64,000 nucleotides of DNA. Origin: Hominenteromicrobium mulieris (GTDB taxonomy: Bacteria; Bacillota; Clostridia; Oscillospirales; Acutalibacteraceae). The stretch is taken from contig JAJJOY010000002.1 of the NCBI GenBank assembly GCA_021029595.1, positions 248,001-312,000 on the forward strand, in the 5' to 3' direction. A program made the translations under genes and the position numbers. Positions 33,466 through 42,404 of the stretch are shown here, one piece after another. Numbering within the stretch: position 1 is the stretch's first letter; each line of letters opens with the position of its first letter. A model generated the notes under the pieces. It made no database searches. It was not told the origin of the DNA and saw only the letters and a program-made list of their open reading frames with translations.

Positions 33466-34398
33466 TTTCTTTTCCCCTTTCTGTTTCAAATGTTTTTACT
33501 TCATGTGCTTTGTCGATCTTGGATTTGATCTGCGGCTGCTGCTCGAGGATTTGCACACACAGCTTTGCTTCTGTCCGCAGCTTTTTGAGTTGTGCGTTGA
33601 TCTTCTCGATTTTCTCAAGCTGCTCCTGTATTTCAGCATCGCCTGTCTCCAAACGCCGCAGCACTGCTCTTATTTCTTCCCGCTCATCAATCTGCCCGGA
33701 GATTTCGTGCTGCACTACGCGTAACCGTTGCTCTACGTCATCGCGCGTTTTAATATTGTGCGCCGCAACATAATCGAACTGCTTTATGTATGCGTTCAGT
33801 TGCCAACGCGCCGTGGCAAACGCGCTGCCGTATACTTTGGGACGCCGCTTAAAAACACCGAGATAATAAAGCCATTTATAATAAAGCGCCCGTATTCCAT
33901 GCGCTTTAGATTTTCGACGTACCGTTCCTTGCAAGCGCATTTTCCTTTTGGGCGTCATCGGCTGTTCTATAACTTTGGTTTTACCGAGCAGTCGGTCTGC
34001 TTTGATACGGAGAATGCGCAAGTGCAGCGCTTCCGGCTCGTAGTTTTCTCCAAGCGACTGCAAACGAATATTTCGTTCACCGCCCGGCGGACAAATCGCA
34101 ACATACTTTCGATCCGTCATAACGGCATACCCGTACGCCCGCAGCGTATCGTAAAAAGCTTCGAACGATTCTATATTTTCATTTGCGAGTATGCGGTCTA
34201 TGTCTTCGCGTAGCGCTTTACGCCGGTTCGGCTTTCCTTCTTTTTCTGCCTGCCAAGCTGCATACGGCATACCTCGGCGCACCGGCTTGATAAGTGATAA
34301 ACCATACTCTCTGCAAAGTGCATCCGAAACCGTTCTCATTTGCCAATAGTTTTTCTCTTTCCATAAGCGTTTGCCGTCCAGAAACGAAACCGAGTTGA
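33353..34398 (-). CDS. Relaxase, 3' exon (after group II intron)
   Basis: Second part of the relaxase gene. The first codon is completed across the splice site: exon 1 ends ...HIHNHFV+A, exon 2 begins TC, giving Ile and then NSVSFLDGKRLWKEKNYWQM, exactly the expected continuation of a MOBP-type relaxase. The remainder is a long basic and coiled-coil region (EISGQIDEREEIRAVLRRLE, EKIEKINAQLKKLRTEAKL). Joined length 1485 nt, 494 residues. Without splicing, only an internal ATG (34339) could start this half. Confidence 0.9.
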
Positions 34399-36871
34399 GT
34401 AGGCTAAGTACCCAGCGCCTTGCCGCATTGCTGCGGTAGGTTTCCAGGCACTCGCCCCCGAACCGGACTTACAACTCTCGCTGTATCCGGCTCTCTATTC
34501 ATTCACAGCCTGCACCGTGAATTTTCGTGTGACAACTTTCACAGACCACCAAAGTTTTTCGGTTAATCCTCTTCATGAAAACTGCCCACGGTTGGCTTTC
34601 ATCCAGCTCTTTCAGCGTTCTAACTTGGTGCATTACCAACGCTGAAGTTTCTTTTCCGCACCATTCACACCGATTTGCTTTTAATCGTGCGCCGAGACTG
34701 GGCTTTTTCAGGATGCCTTTCGGCTTATGGATAATATCTGCTTCTTTTCCCAGCGGATAGGGGTCTCTTGCAAGACTGTCCTTCCACAGTAGTCGGATGC
34801 GCTCATTTCCATGCTTGTCCTGGAATTTTACCCCGATGTCCTTGACAATACGATATTGAGCAATAATTTTGCCTTTGGTTGTACGGTATTTACAGGCCAA
34901 GGTTTTATAGAAACTGTACTCCATGATATAGCGGAACTTGTGCAGCTTAGAGCGATTGTTTGCAATCGCATAATAATTACAGAATCCCCGCACCTCACCA
35001 TTGTACTGGTCTAGGATACTCAGGTCTGTTCGTCCGACAAGTTTTCCACGATACGTGGGTTGCCAAATCTCTGTTCCATTGCGAACATCAATTCTCATGG
35101 CTCCCAGTTCCAGCAGCTTTTTTTGAATGACAGAAGTCGGAACTTCCAGCATTACATGGCCGCTGTAGTTTCGGGCTGTGGAACCGCTTTTTGTCTTTTT
35201 GGTGTGATTGCTCTGCGGTGTGACCCTGATGTCAAATCCCAAGAATTTTGCACGGTCTGTTGCTTTAGTGACCAGCGTCTTTTCTTCCGACAGTTCCAGT
35301 TTCAACTGTTCGGCGATATATACGCCGATTTCCTGCTTAACAGCCTGTGCATCCTCTTTGGCTCCGATGATACCGATAAGAAAATCGTCAGCGTAACGGA
35401 CGTATTGCAGTCTGCGGAAATTTGTATCCATTGGATTTTTGCAGGGGATGGATTTGTGTACCTTATCCAGTTCCCGGATGCTTTCCAAAAGGGATTGCTT
35501 TTCTTCCTCAGACTGTGCCTTTGCCAGCTTCCTTTTGAGTCGGATTCTCTTTGCGCTCAGCTTATGGTATTCCACATTGACGGCTCGCTTGTTCCCACGG
35601 TCAAACCGTTTCTTGTATTCAGCCATATATTTGTCGAACTGGTCGAGATAGATATTGGCTAGAATGGGACTAATGATGCCGCCCTGCGGAGTGCCGCTGT
35701 AGCTTTGATGCAGTTGGTTATCTTCCATATATCCTGCGTTGAGAAATTTACGGATAAGGCGCAGAAAACGCTCATCTTTAATTCTCTTGCGAAGGATGCC
35801 AATCATGACATTGTGGTCAATATTGTCGAAGAATCCTTTAATGTCACCCTCAACAAACCACTTGCATCTGGTAAAGCGATTTTGAATCATCCTCAAAGCT
35901 GTGTGACAACTTCTGTCAGGCCGAAAGCCATGGGAGGCGTCCTCAAAGCTGTTCTCATAGATGGATTCCAACAGCATACGGACAACTTCCTGTACCAGCT
36001 TGTCGTCAATGGACGGAATACCCAGAGGACGGAGTTTTCCATTCTTCTTAGGGATATATGTCCGTCTGGACGGTTTGGGCTGGTAGGATTCGTCTTTCAG
36101 GGTTGCAATAAGCCTGTCGATTCTTTCAAGGCTCATTGCGTCGATGGTTTTTCCGTCTGTGCCTGCGGTCATGTTTCCCTGACTGGCATAAATATTCTGA
36201 TATGCCCGTAAGAAAAATTCCCGATTGAACAGGTTGCGGTACAACCTGTCATAGACATAGCCGGATTGAGCTGAATGTTCTTGCAGACTGTTCAATACAT
36301 TTTCTGGATCTCTCATAGTGCCTCACGCACCTTCCTTTCTGTTGTATTGAATTGAATGAACTGCCGCCCTTCGCCATGTGCGTGCCATTAATACGCTCGG
36401 ACTACTACGGCGGCTCCGTTGCCATATTGGATATTCAGGGCCTACGCCCATAGCTCTTGTGAGCGTTCCAACTTAGGCAATCCCCATTTAGCAGCAGAGT
36501 AAAAAAGCATTGTTCATTGTCGGATGCGGTTTTCGTCCTTTTATGCTGATACATACGGACTGTGCATTCGGTTTCGCTCATCCTGCTCATGTTTCTACAG
36601 GTGAGATGCACAGCGTAACGGGTATAGCTGCCTTCCGTTACGACCACCACAAATGTCCCTCGGACTGCCGTTCAGCCAGTTTAGGTTTCATCCTTATATG
36701 AACTTTTGGTCTTGCTGCTCAGTCGTGGCACGGCAACTTGCCAACTTGCAGCTTTACGGTCATGCTGCTGTCCCCTTTGGGTTTCCCCGCCAGGTTAGCC
36801 GTTGACCACAGGCCTGAAACCTCACACCTGCCGCTTGCTAAGCGGATTTACTCTGCCCCTTATGGGCGCAC
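34399..36871 (-). mobile_element. Group II intron, full length, inside the relaxase gene
   Basis: 2473 nt. The 5' end is GTGCGCCC (36871), the conserved GUGYG start. Domain V lies at about 34445-34498 (GAGAGCCGGATACAG ... GTAAGTCCGGTTCGGGGG), and the 3' end is ...GCCTAC (34399), an AY end. Excision restores the relaxase frame. EBS1 candidate TAACGGA (36640-36634) pairs with exon IBS1 TTCGTTA; EBS2 candidate GTGGT just 5' of it pairs with ACCAC. Same strand as its host gene, as required for splicing. Encodes a complete LtrA-like protein. Confidence 0.92.
34499..36316 (-). CDS. ltrA: Group II intron reverse transcriptase/maturase/endonuclease
   Basis: 605 residues, close in layout to LtrA of Ll.LtrB (599). 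RT domains with LRPLGIPSIDDKLVQEVVRM, GFRPDRSCHTAL, WFVEGDIKGFFDNIDH, SGTPQGGIISPILANIYLDQ and the active site YVRYADDFLIG (about 315); domain X/maturase SILDQYNGEVRGFCNYYAIA (about 455); C-terminal HNH endonuclease with CEWC ... CESCHTKIH. The second His of the usual HH pair appears as Gln (VMHQVRTL), which may or may not matter. All RT catalytic residues present, so mobility is plausible. Confidence 0.95.
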   Translation of the reverse strand: MRDPENVLNSLQEHSAQSGYVYDRLYRNLFNREFFLRAYQNIYASQGNMTAGTDGKTIDAMSLERIDRLIATLKDESYQPKPSRRTYIPKKNGKLRPLGIPSIDDKLVQEVVRMLLESIYENSFEDASHGFRPDRSCHTALRMIQNRFTRCKWFVEGDIKGFFDNIDHNVMIGILRKRIKDERFLRLIRKFLNAGYMEDNQLHQSYSGTPQGGIISPILANIYLDQFDKYMAEYKKRFDRGNKRAVNVEYHKLSAKRIRLKRKLAKAQSEEEKQSLLESIRELDKVHKSIPCKNPMDTNFRRLQYVRYADDFLIGIIGAKEDAQAVKQEIGVYIAEQLKLELSEEKTLVTKATDRAKFLGFDIRVTPQSNHTKKTKSGSTARNYSGHVMLEVPTSVIQKKLLELGAMRIDVRNGTEIWQPTYRGKLVGRTDLSILDQYNGEVRGFCNYYAIANNRSKLHKFRYIMEYSFYKTLACKYRTTKGKIIAQYRIVKDIGVKFQDKHGNERIRLLWKDSLARDPYPLGKEADIIHKPKGILKKPSLGARLKANRCEWCGKETSALVMHQVRTLKELDESQPWAVFMKRINRKTLVVCESCHTKIHGAGCE

Positions 36872-37310
36872 TAACGAAGTGGTTGTGGATATGCTCATGA
36901 TCTAAATGCGTTGCAACAAGCACTTGATACCGTTCACCCCACATTTCTTTTGCGAGCCGAATACCGATCTCGTGCGCCGTTTCCGGCGTGACCTCTCCCG
37001 GCGCAAAGCTCTGTATGGCGTGGTAGGCACAAATGCCGTCGTTTTTGTCGAACGCATTTTTTGCTAAAATCATTTCCTGCCGCGCCGTTTCTGCATCGCA
37101 GTTAACGCCGGACACAAAACGCTCAGTATCCCGCACGGTTTTGTTGCCGTCTTCCGCATACTCGATCACATCCGTCAGAGATTGGTATTCTTCCTCTTTT
37201 AATTTCGGATCACCGATCACCAACGGGTTCTGCGTCTTGTTCGGATTTTCGATGTAAAGCAGGCAGTCGCCGATCCAGCCGTTGATCTTCCAGATTTTTG
37301 TTACCGCCAC
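36872..37310 (-). CDS. Relaxase, 5' exon with HxH metal-binding motif
   Basis: First 146 codons plus one base of the relaxase, GTG start at 37310 with GGGAGGAAG, overlapping mobC by 10 bp. It nicks oriT and becomes covalently bound to the transferred strand. The N-terminus VTKIWKINGWIGDCLLYIEN and the motif THLDHEHIHNHFV at the end give the two histidines for the metal. In the unspliced message translation runs 16 codons into the intron and stops at 36822, giving a useless peptide. Confidence 0.92.
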
Positions 37311-37750
37311 TTTCGTTCTTCCTCCCGTTTTTCTTTCAGTGCCTTTTGGTCGGACTTACGGATATACGTCCCAAGCTCCGAAGTCATCGGGTCGCGTTTG
37401 ATTGGCTCCGTAACGTAGCGATACAGCATAGATGCCAGCGGCTTGATCTCATCGGTCAGCCGCTCAAATTTCTCTCTGTCGATTCTGCCGGTCGCATGTG
37501 CTATGCGTGTAAGCTGGTTCATGTTGTTGCCAATATAACGCAGCTCTGTCAGCATCTTATAAAAATCCAACGGCGGGCGTTCCTGCGGAAGCACACCGTC
37601 GATAAGCTGCCGCACATACGCCGACATCGATAAGCCGGATTTGCTCGCCAAGGATTGCAGACGTGCCATTTGTGTTTCATTTAAGCGCAACTCTAAACGG
37701 TAAGGGTATTTGTATTCGCCTTTTCTTATTTGTCTCACTTCTTTCTGCAT
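37301..37750 (-). CDS. mobC: MobC-like relaxosome accessory protein
   Basis: 149 residues; PYRLELRLNETQMARLQSLA and SGLSMSAYVRQLIDG form an RHH DNA-binding domain, followed by the MobC core (MLTELRYIGNNMNQLTRIAH, ...IKPLASMLYRYV). Binds oriT and assists relaxase nicking. First gene downstream of the oriT-like region. Confidence 0.92.
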   Translation of the reverse strand: MQKEVRQIRKGEYKYPYRLELRLNETQMARLQSLASKSGLSMSAYVRQLIDGVLPQERPPLDFYKMLTELRYIGNNMNQLTRIAHATGRIDREKFERLTDEIKPLASMLYRYVTEPIKRDPMTSELGTYIRKSDQKALKEKREEERKWR

Positions 37751-37759
37751 GACGGGTTT

Positions 37760-38030
37760 TAGGGTGTCCCTAAAAAATCGGTGATTTTCACCGATCTACC
37801 ATTCTTACGTAAGAATGGTATGCTTGCGAAAGCAAACAGAAAAAGTGCGTTTCGCGCTTTTTCTGTTTGCCCGGGCGGCTTCCGCCGCAAATCTTTTTTG
37901 CTGATAGCAAAAAAACGAACGGAGTTCGCCCAAAATTTTGCGCCGCCGCACGCAAAAACATGTCCGGCAGACACAGAAATTTGCTGATTAAGGAGAAGGT
38001 TTCCCGCAGTTTTTCACTGCGTTTTGCGAA
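37760..38030. other. Probable oriT: hairpin-rich non-coding region upstream of mobC
   Basis: Inverted repeats in tight series: CGGTG/CACCG (37779-37793), a perfect 22-bp palindrome centred on TTACGTAA (37798-37819), TGCTT/AAGCA (37821-37834), an imperfect 33-bp hairpin AACAGAAAAAG...CTTTTTCTGTT (37835-37867), GCGGC/GCCGC, and TTTTTTGCT/AGCAAAAAA. Position before mobC-relaxase on their strand and the GTGCG-type sequence at about 37845 suit a MOBP nick region, but the nick site itself is not proven. No credible gene in this stretch. Confidence 0.65.
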
Positions 38031-38038
38031 AAAGTGGA

Positions 38039-38272
38039 TTACTTTTCGCTCGTTGCAGCGGAAGAATTTTCCTCGTCTCTGCACAACTCCACGTATTCGC
38101 GCACGGCTTTCGGCACGGACTTGTTATATTTTTGCGTTAAAATCTGTTCCGCCGCTGCCTGCAAATCCTTTTGCATTGTGCCCGCGAAGTCCGTGCAGTA
38201 CATCTCGAGCGCCCTTCTTTTTTCCGCGCTTACGTTGAGCTTCACCACGATTTCCATCTGATTTTTCTTCAT
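38039..38272 (-). CDS. Small conserved ICE protein (DUF6103-like)
   Basis: 77 residues; MEIVVKLNVSAEKRRALEMY, a middle helix and KYNKSVPKAVREYVELCRDE. Looks like a short helical/RHH-like protein of the kind found beside mobC in Tn1549-like elements; family name is from memory and tentative. Its first 149 bp overlap the 3' end of the P-loop gene in another frame. RBS within GTAAAAGAAAATG region is weak. Confidence 0.55.
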   Translation of the reverse strand: MKKNQMEIVVKLNVSAEKRRALEMYCTDFAGTMQKDLQAAAEQILTQKYNKSVPKAVREYVELCRDEENSSAATSEK

Positions 38273-38870
38273 TTTCTTTTACCTTTCTTTCAAAAATTTC
38301 TGTCTGCCACACACTCTCCGGCGTAATTTGCTGCTCATTCGGAAGCAGTGCAGCTCTAACGGTTTGCATCCACGGCACGCAATGACCGGCATCTGAAAGC
38401 ATAAATTTTCCCGCACTGTAATAGCCGGTCAAGCAAAACCCATGTGTGTTATCGAAGAACTTGATGCTTTCTACACGCCTTGAAAGCTCCCGGATATTGG
38501 ACGGGAACAGTTCAAAATCTTCCAAAATTTTCGCAGTCGGAACACCTGTACGATCTCGCCGCACCAATCGCGCTATGGCTTCTGCTGCGTCCGGCAGACC
38601 CATACAATAGCAGTTTATCGCATACGTTTTGCCCTCAAGTAAACCGAAAAACTGTTCCATTTTTTCTTGCTCGAGCGGTAGCTCACAAAGAAAACTGCGC
38701 CCGTCGTCAATAAGCTTTTGCATCGCATACGTTTCCGAACTGTTGTAGATTCGTGCGATTCTCTGCGGCGTGACGCTGTACTCCGGCAATAGCTTTAAGC
38801 CTTCAAGCACCTGCAAAAAGCTCGTCTTCCCGACGCCAGGAAGTCCGGTAACTAAATAAATCGTCTGCAA
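38124..38870 (-). CDS. P-loop NTPase (kinase/AAA-like)
   Basis: 248 residues; MQTIYLVTGLPGVGKTSFLQ is a Walker A P-loop at the very N-terminus, followed by an alpha/beta NTPase core (YAINCYCMGLPDAAEAIARL, RRDRTGVPTAKILEDFELFP) resembling small AAA/zeta-like kinases. The C-terminal 50 residues are highly charged and glycine-rich (EEKSDGNRGEAQRKRGKKKG) and coincide with the overlapping downstream gene, so the native end may matter little. Function unknown. Confidence 0.7.
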   Translation of the reverse strand: MQTIYLVTGLPGVGKTSFLQVLEGLKLLPEYSVTPQRIARIYNSSETYAMQKLIDDGRSFLCELPLEQEKMEQFFGLLEGKTYAINCYCMGLPDAAEAIARLVRRDRTGVPTAKILEDFELFPSNIRELSRRVESIKFFDNTHGFCLTGYYSAGKFMLSDAGHCVPWMQTVRAALLPNEQQITPESVWQTEIFERKVKENEEKSDGNRGEAQRKRGKKKGARDVLHGLRGHNAKGFAGSGGTDFNAKI

Positions 38871-38882
38871 AATCTCACCTCA

Positions 38883-40853
38883 CTATTTGATTTTTGCTTC
38901 ATAGACCCGCTTGTTTTTTTTGCACATGAGCTCGTATTGTTTCTTAATTTCTCCCGAAATTCTTGTGCGCTCCGGTGCGGAAGCAAACCCATACGCATAC
39001 TGATATTGCTTATTGCCGTCCTGATCTGTGTACGTTCCCATGCTCGGCGGTGAATAGAAATACCCGCGTTTGCCCTCCATGATCTTGCCGTATTTGAGCG
39101 CAAACACATCGTTTTGCAGCTCGGCATACGCTTTAACCGTATTGCGGTTTGCAGCCTTCCGCAGCGTGAGCTTTGTCTCTCCGACGTCTATCGCCGTACC
39201 GCCGCCGATAACTTCAACCTCCGAGTTGAAATCAAAATTACGTGCAAGGAACGCCGTCATTTCCCTTTCAATCTCCGGCTTCAGCTCGACGTACGGAACC
39301 CATTCACGCCTATCTTTAGCAAGATACGCGGGCATCAAGGCCGAAAATCGATTGTGTTCATCCAACACCAGACGCACGCCGTTGATGCGGTAGTCTTCGT
39401 TTATAATGACATCCGCAAAGGCTACCACTTCACTTTCTGCGTCAGAAACCGGGCGAATAAACGCATGATAGCGCTGTGTAGGTTCTTCTTCCGGCTCAAA
39501 AATTTCCTCGTCTTTAATTTCTTCCGGCACGGTTTTATTTGCCGGGTCTGTCGCAGCTGCCTGCACCTGTGCTAAGATACTCTCACGTCCAACTCCGACC
39601 TCCGCAGCAATTTGTGCCGCAAATAAATCCTGTTCCACCGGGTTTTCGACCGTCGCCAACACACGCACCGCTTCAACGGCATAAGTCAAACGGTCTTTAT
39701 TCACGTTCATGTCCAACCCGTTTTTGCACATTTGTAGCCGGTATTCGGTATCGCTTATCGCTGCTTTGAAAGCCTCAGCAAGACGTTCTGCTCCGTCCTC
39801 CGAGTGCATTTTTATGAACTCATCCGGGTCTTTACCTTCGCCCAAGGAAGCCACGCTGACGCGCAACTCTGGGCACGCAGAACGCAAAACCTGTATAGCT
39901 CTTTGCGTTGCTCTGATGCCCGCACTGTCGCTGTCATAACAAATAGTAAGCTCCTTGCAGCTCCGCCCAATCAGCTTTGCTTGTTCCTCCGTCAACGATG
40001 TACCGAGTGAAGCGACCGCACCAGCAAAGCCCGCTGTTTGCAGCGCGATCACGTCCATGTACCCTTCTGCGAGTATCAAATGGTCGCTGTGCGCCTTGCG
40101 TGCGAAGTTATATCCGTACAGATTATTGGACTTTCTGAATACCGGCGTGGTGTTGGTGTTTATGTATTTTGCCTTGTCCTCTTTGTTCAGGGCGCGTCCA
40201 CCAAACGCAATTACATTGCCGACTGTATCAAAAATCGGGTACATGATTCGGTCTCGGAACCGATCCATAACGTGCCCGGTTTTACTTTGGTACGCAAGAT
40301 TTGCGGTTATCATCTCATCATCCGTAAAGCCTTTATCGCGCAGATAATTCACAAGCCCAAAGCTTTCCGGCTTCGCATAACCTAAACCAAAATGTCGTAC
40401 AGCGGCCATGCTCAAACCGCGTTCATTCAGCAAATAAGTTCGCCCGACACTGCCTTCATCGTCCTGTGTAAGCGAACGGAAGAAGTAACGTGCCGCCTCT
40501 CGGTTGCACGCACGAATACGATCTCTGAGCTCCTGCTCACGCTGATTGAGCTGTGCGCCTTTGGCATCAATCGTTATTCCGGCACGCTGGGCGAGCTGCT
40601 GCACCGCCTCCACGTAACTGAGATTATCCGTACCGCGAATAAAAGATATGACGTCGCCGCTCGTGCCGCAGCCGAAGCAGTAAAAGGAATTGGTCTTCTC
40701 ATACAATACGCATGACGGTGTTTTTTCCTGATGGAACGGACAACAGCACGACATGGTTGAACCGTGCCGCGATAGATTCACACGTTCTGCTGCAACATCT
40801 ATAATGCTCACGCGGCTTTTGATCTCATCAACCTGATCTCTCGATATTGCCAA
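38883..40853 (-). CDS. DnaG-like primase with C-terminal SpoVG-like domains
   Basis: About 656 residues. The TTG start at 40853 (AISRDQVDEIKSRV) is preferred for AAAGGAG eight bases upstream; an in-frame GTG three codons earlier is possible. CHC2 zinc finger CPFHQEKTPS...FYCFGCG (about 36-62), the RNA-polymerase domain, TOPRIM LILAEGYMDVIALQ (about 262) and YDSDSAGIRAT. The usual DnaB-binding end is replaced by two segments resembling SpoVG: AFADVIINEDYRINGVRLVL (about 477) and VKAYAELQNDVFALKYGKIM (about 574). Probably primes the complementary strand after transfer. Confidence 0.88.
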   Translation of the reverse strand: MAISRDQVDEIKSRVSIIDVAAERVNLSRHGSTMSCCCPFHQEKTPSCVLYEKTNSFYCFGCGTSGDVISFIRGTDNLSYVEAVQQLAQRAGITIDAKGAQLNQREQELRDRIRACNREAARYFFRSLTQDDEGSVGRTYLLNERGLSMAAVRHFGLGYAKPESFGLVNYLRDKGFTDDEMITANLAYQSKTGHVMDRFRDRIMYPIFDTVGNVIAFGGRALNKEDKAKYINTNTTPVFRKSNNLYGYNFARKAHSDHLILAEGYMDVIALQTAGFAGAVASLGTSLTEEQAKLIGRSCKELTICYDSDSAGIRATQRAIQVLRSACPELRVSVASLGEGKDPDEFIKMHSEDGAERLAEAFKAAISDTEYRLQMCKNGLDMNVNKDRLTYAVEAVRVLATVENPVEQDLFAAQIAAEVGVGRESILAQVQAAATDPANKTVPEEIKDEEIFEPEEEPTQRYHAFIRPVSDAESEVVAFADVIINEDYRINGVRLVLDEHNRFSALMPAYLAKDRREWVPYVELKPEIEREMTAFLARNFDFNSEVEVIGGGTAIDVGETKLTLRKAANRNTVKAYAELQNDVFALKYGKIMEGKRGYFYSPPSMGTYTDQDGNKQYQYAYGFASAPERTRISGEIKKQYELMCKKNKRVYEAKIK

Positions 40854-40884
40854 AAAATTCACTCCTTTCTACGTTCATTTCTCT

Positions 40885-41976
40885 TTACAGTGAACGATTC
40901 ATTTTTCTTTTCGGCTTGTCCATAATGTGCTCCGGCGTCTTTTCTTCCTGTTCAGGTGCTGCCTGCGCTGTTTTTATCGGCTGCGGCTGAATGCCTGATA
41001 AGCGCAGTGCTGCCAAAATCTGCGGCGCATGGCGCTTATATAGATCACCGATTGGTTTAAAAACCTTATCGATCTGCTCATTGATTTCCGCTTTTTCTTC
41101 ATCCGTTTTGCCCGTTTTAAGCTCGGTTATGTAGTTCTTATACTCCACGCTCATGTGCTCCTTACGTGTGTCAGTGATTGGCAGACCCATGGCGGATTCA
41201 AGCATAACGGATAAAGCGTCTGCTTCAAACTCACGCTGTGCACGGCTTTTGCCGGTATCCATACCGTGTTGCAACATGCCGTGCGCCATCTCATGCAGCA
41301 GCGTCGATAATCGCTGTGTATCAGCAAGGCGGCTGTTAATCGTAATGTTGCATGTCTCTGATTCGTAATATCCGCGCAGCGCAACGCTCTTTAAATCAAT
41401 CGTCCGCACCGGCATTCCGCAGCGGTTGCTGTATTCGCTGATAATGTCAAACGCCGCTGCGTGCAGCTCATCTGCGCAGCCGAGACCGACTAATTTAGGG
41501 TAATCTTCCGCAGGGCAATTCGTTTGTGCAATATCAAAGACCACTCCATAACGATAGAACTGCAATTCTTCACGTGTCTCAAGCATTCCGGCTTTTATCA
41601 TGTCCCGTACTGCTTTTGGTGTGCTTTTCGTCAGCCTCTTCCATGGTTCACTTTCTTTGCCACGATAATAGGTAATATTATGGGGTACCCATATACGCAT
41701 ACCTTTTTCGCCCTTTTGTACGGTATAGCCCATTTTTTCAAATTGATTATATCCCGCAGTAAACATAGCATACGGATTTTGCTTGTAGATCAGCATCTGG
41801 TTGCGGACGCTGTAATCTGGGAACCGGCTTGAAAAAATCAAAAATTCCGCAACATCTTTTGCATCTGCTTCCCAGTTTTCTGCAAGGTCAATAACGCGCT
41901 GCTTGGCGTCTGCACCCAGTTGCTTTACAAATTCTTCTTTTTCCTCTGGTGAACGATATTTTCCGTAACCGGGCAT
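40885..41976 (-). CDS. ardC: ArdC-like antirestriction protein
   Basis: 363 residues; the N-terminal ssDNA-binding ArdC domain (FLIFSSRFPDYSVRNQMLIY, GYTVQKGEKGMRIWVP) and a zinc metallopeptidase domain with LLHEMAHGMLQHG (about 225) and an EADALSVMLESAMG glutamate ligand. Protects incoming single-stranded DNA from host restriction. The start overlaps the stop of the preceding small gene (TAATG). Confidence 0.9.
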   Translation of the reverse strand: MPGYGKYRSPEEKEEFVKQLGADAKQRVIDLAENWEADAKDVAEFLIFSSRFPDYSVRNQMLIYKQNPYAMFTAGYNQFEKMGYTVQKGEKGMRIWVPHNITYYRGKESEPWKRLTKSTPKAVRDMIKAGMLETREELQFYRYGVVFDIAQTNCPAEDYPKLVGLGCADELHAAAFDIISEYSNRCGMPVRTIDLKSVALRGYYESETCNITINSRLADTQRLSTLLHEMAHGMLQHGMDTGKSRAQREFEADALSVMLESAMGLPITDTRKEHMSVEYKNYITELKTGKTDEEKAEINEQIDKVFKPIGDLYKRHAPQILAALRLSGIQPQPIKTAQAAPEQEEKTPEHIMDKPKRKMNRSL

Positions 41977-42227
41977 TACTCCTCACCTCCACCATAATTA
42001 CGCAGCACGTCCAGATATTCTTCCGGCAGTGCAGCCAGCTCATTTTTAATACGCACTTGCTGCTCCATCGGAAGATCTTCTAATGGCGTCAATCCGTCGA
42101 TTTCAATGCCATCTCCTGCTGTTACAAATTCTTCTGGCATCTCAGCGCACCAAAGGTTCTCCCAGTCATCTTCACAAATTGCCATGCCTTCTGTGTACAG
42201 CAGCACAACACCATACATTTCTTTCAT
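41976..42227 (-). CDS. Small acidic protein, paralogue of 60312-60575
   Basis: 83 residues, MKEMYGVVLLYTEGMAICED, WENLWCAEMPEEFVTAGDGI, then LTPLEDLPMEQQVRIKNELA and LPEEYLDVLRNYG. Nearly identical to the 87-residue protein at 60312. Very acidic, soluble, no known motif. Coupled to ardC, which hints at a role in establishment or DNA mimicry; inference only. Confidence 0.8.
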   Translation of the reverse strand: MKEMYGVVLLYTEGMAICEDDWENLWCAEMPEEFVTAGDGIEIDGLTPLEDLPMEQQVRIKNELAALPEEYLDVLRNYGGGEE

Positions 42228-42319
42228 TTTGCCTTTCTCCTTTGCCGAAAATATAAGTTTACAGTTTTGTTTGCCGGAATGCTCGGCGTAGCTTCTTGCT
42301 CCTTTCCTTTTATTTACAG

Positions 42320-42403
42320 GCCCCGCCGGGATTGTGACCAGCGCTCTGCATTACAAAAGCCCATCACCAAACGGTAATGAGCTTTCTCACTCTGCACAGG
42401 CAG
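42320..42403. repeat. 84-bp direct repeat, left copy
   Basis: Begins GCCCCGCCGGGATTGTGACC and contains GCCCAT...ATGAGC hairpin, ends GCACAGGCAG. Differs from 45509-45592 at about seven positions. The hairpin may terminate transcription leftwards. Flanks a cargo islet. Confidence 0.85.
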
Positions 42404-42404
42404 G

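Noticed and set aside
37788-38084. Minus-strand frame through the oriT-like region
   Set aside because: Its residues come from inverted repeats, it has no good ribosome site, and frames of similar length exist on both strands there.
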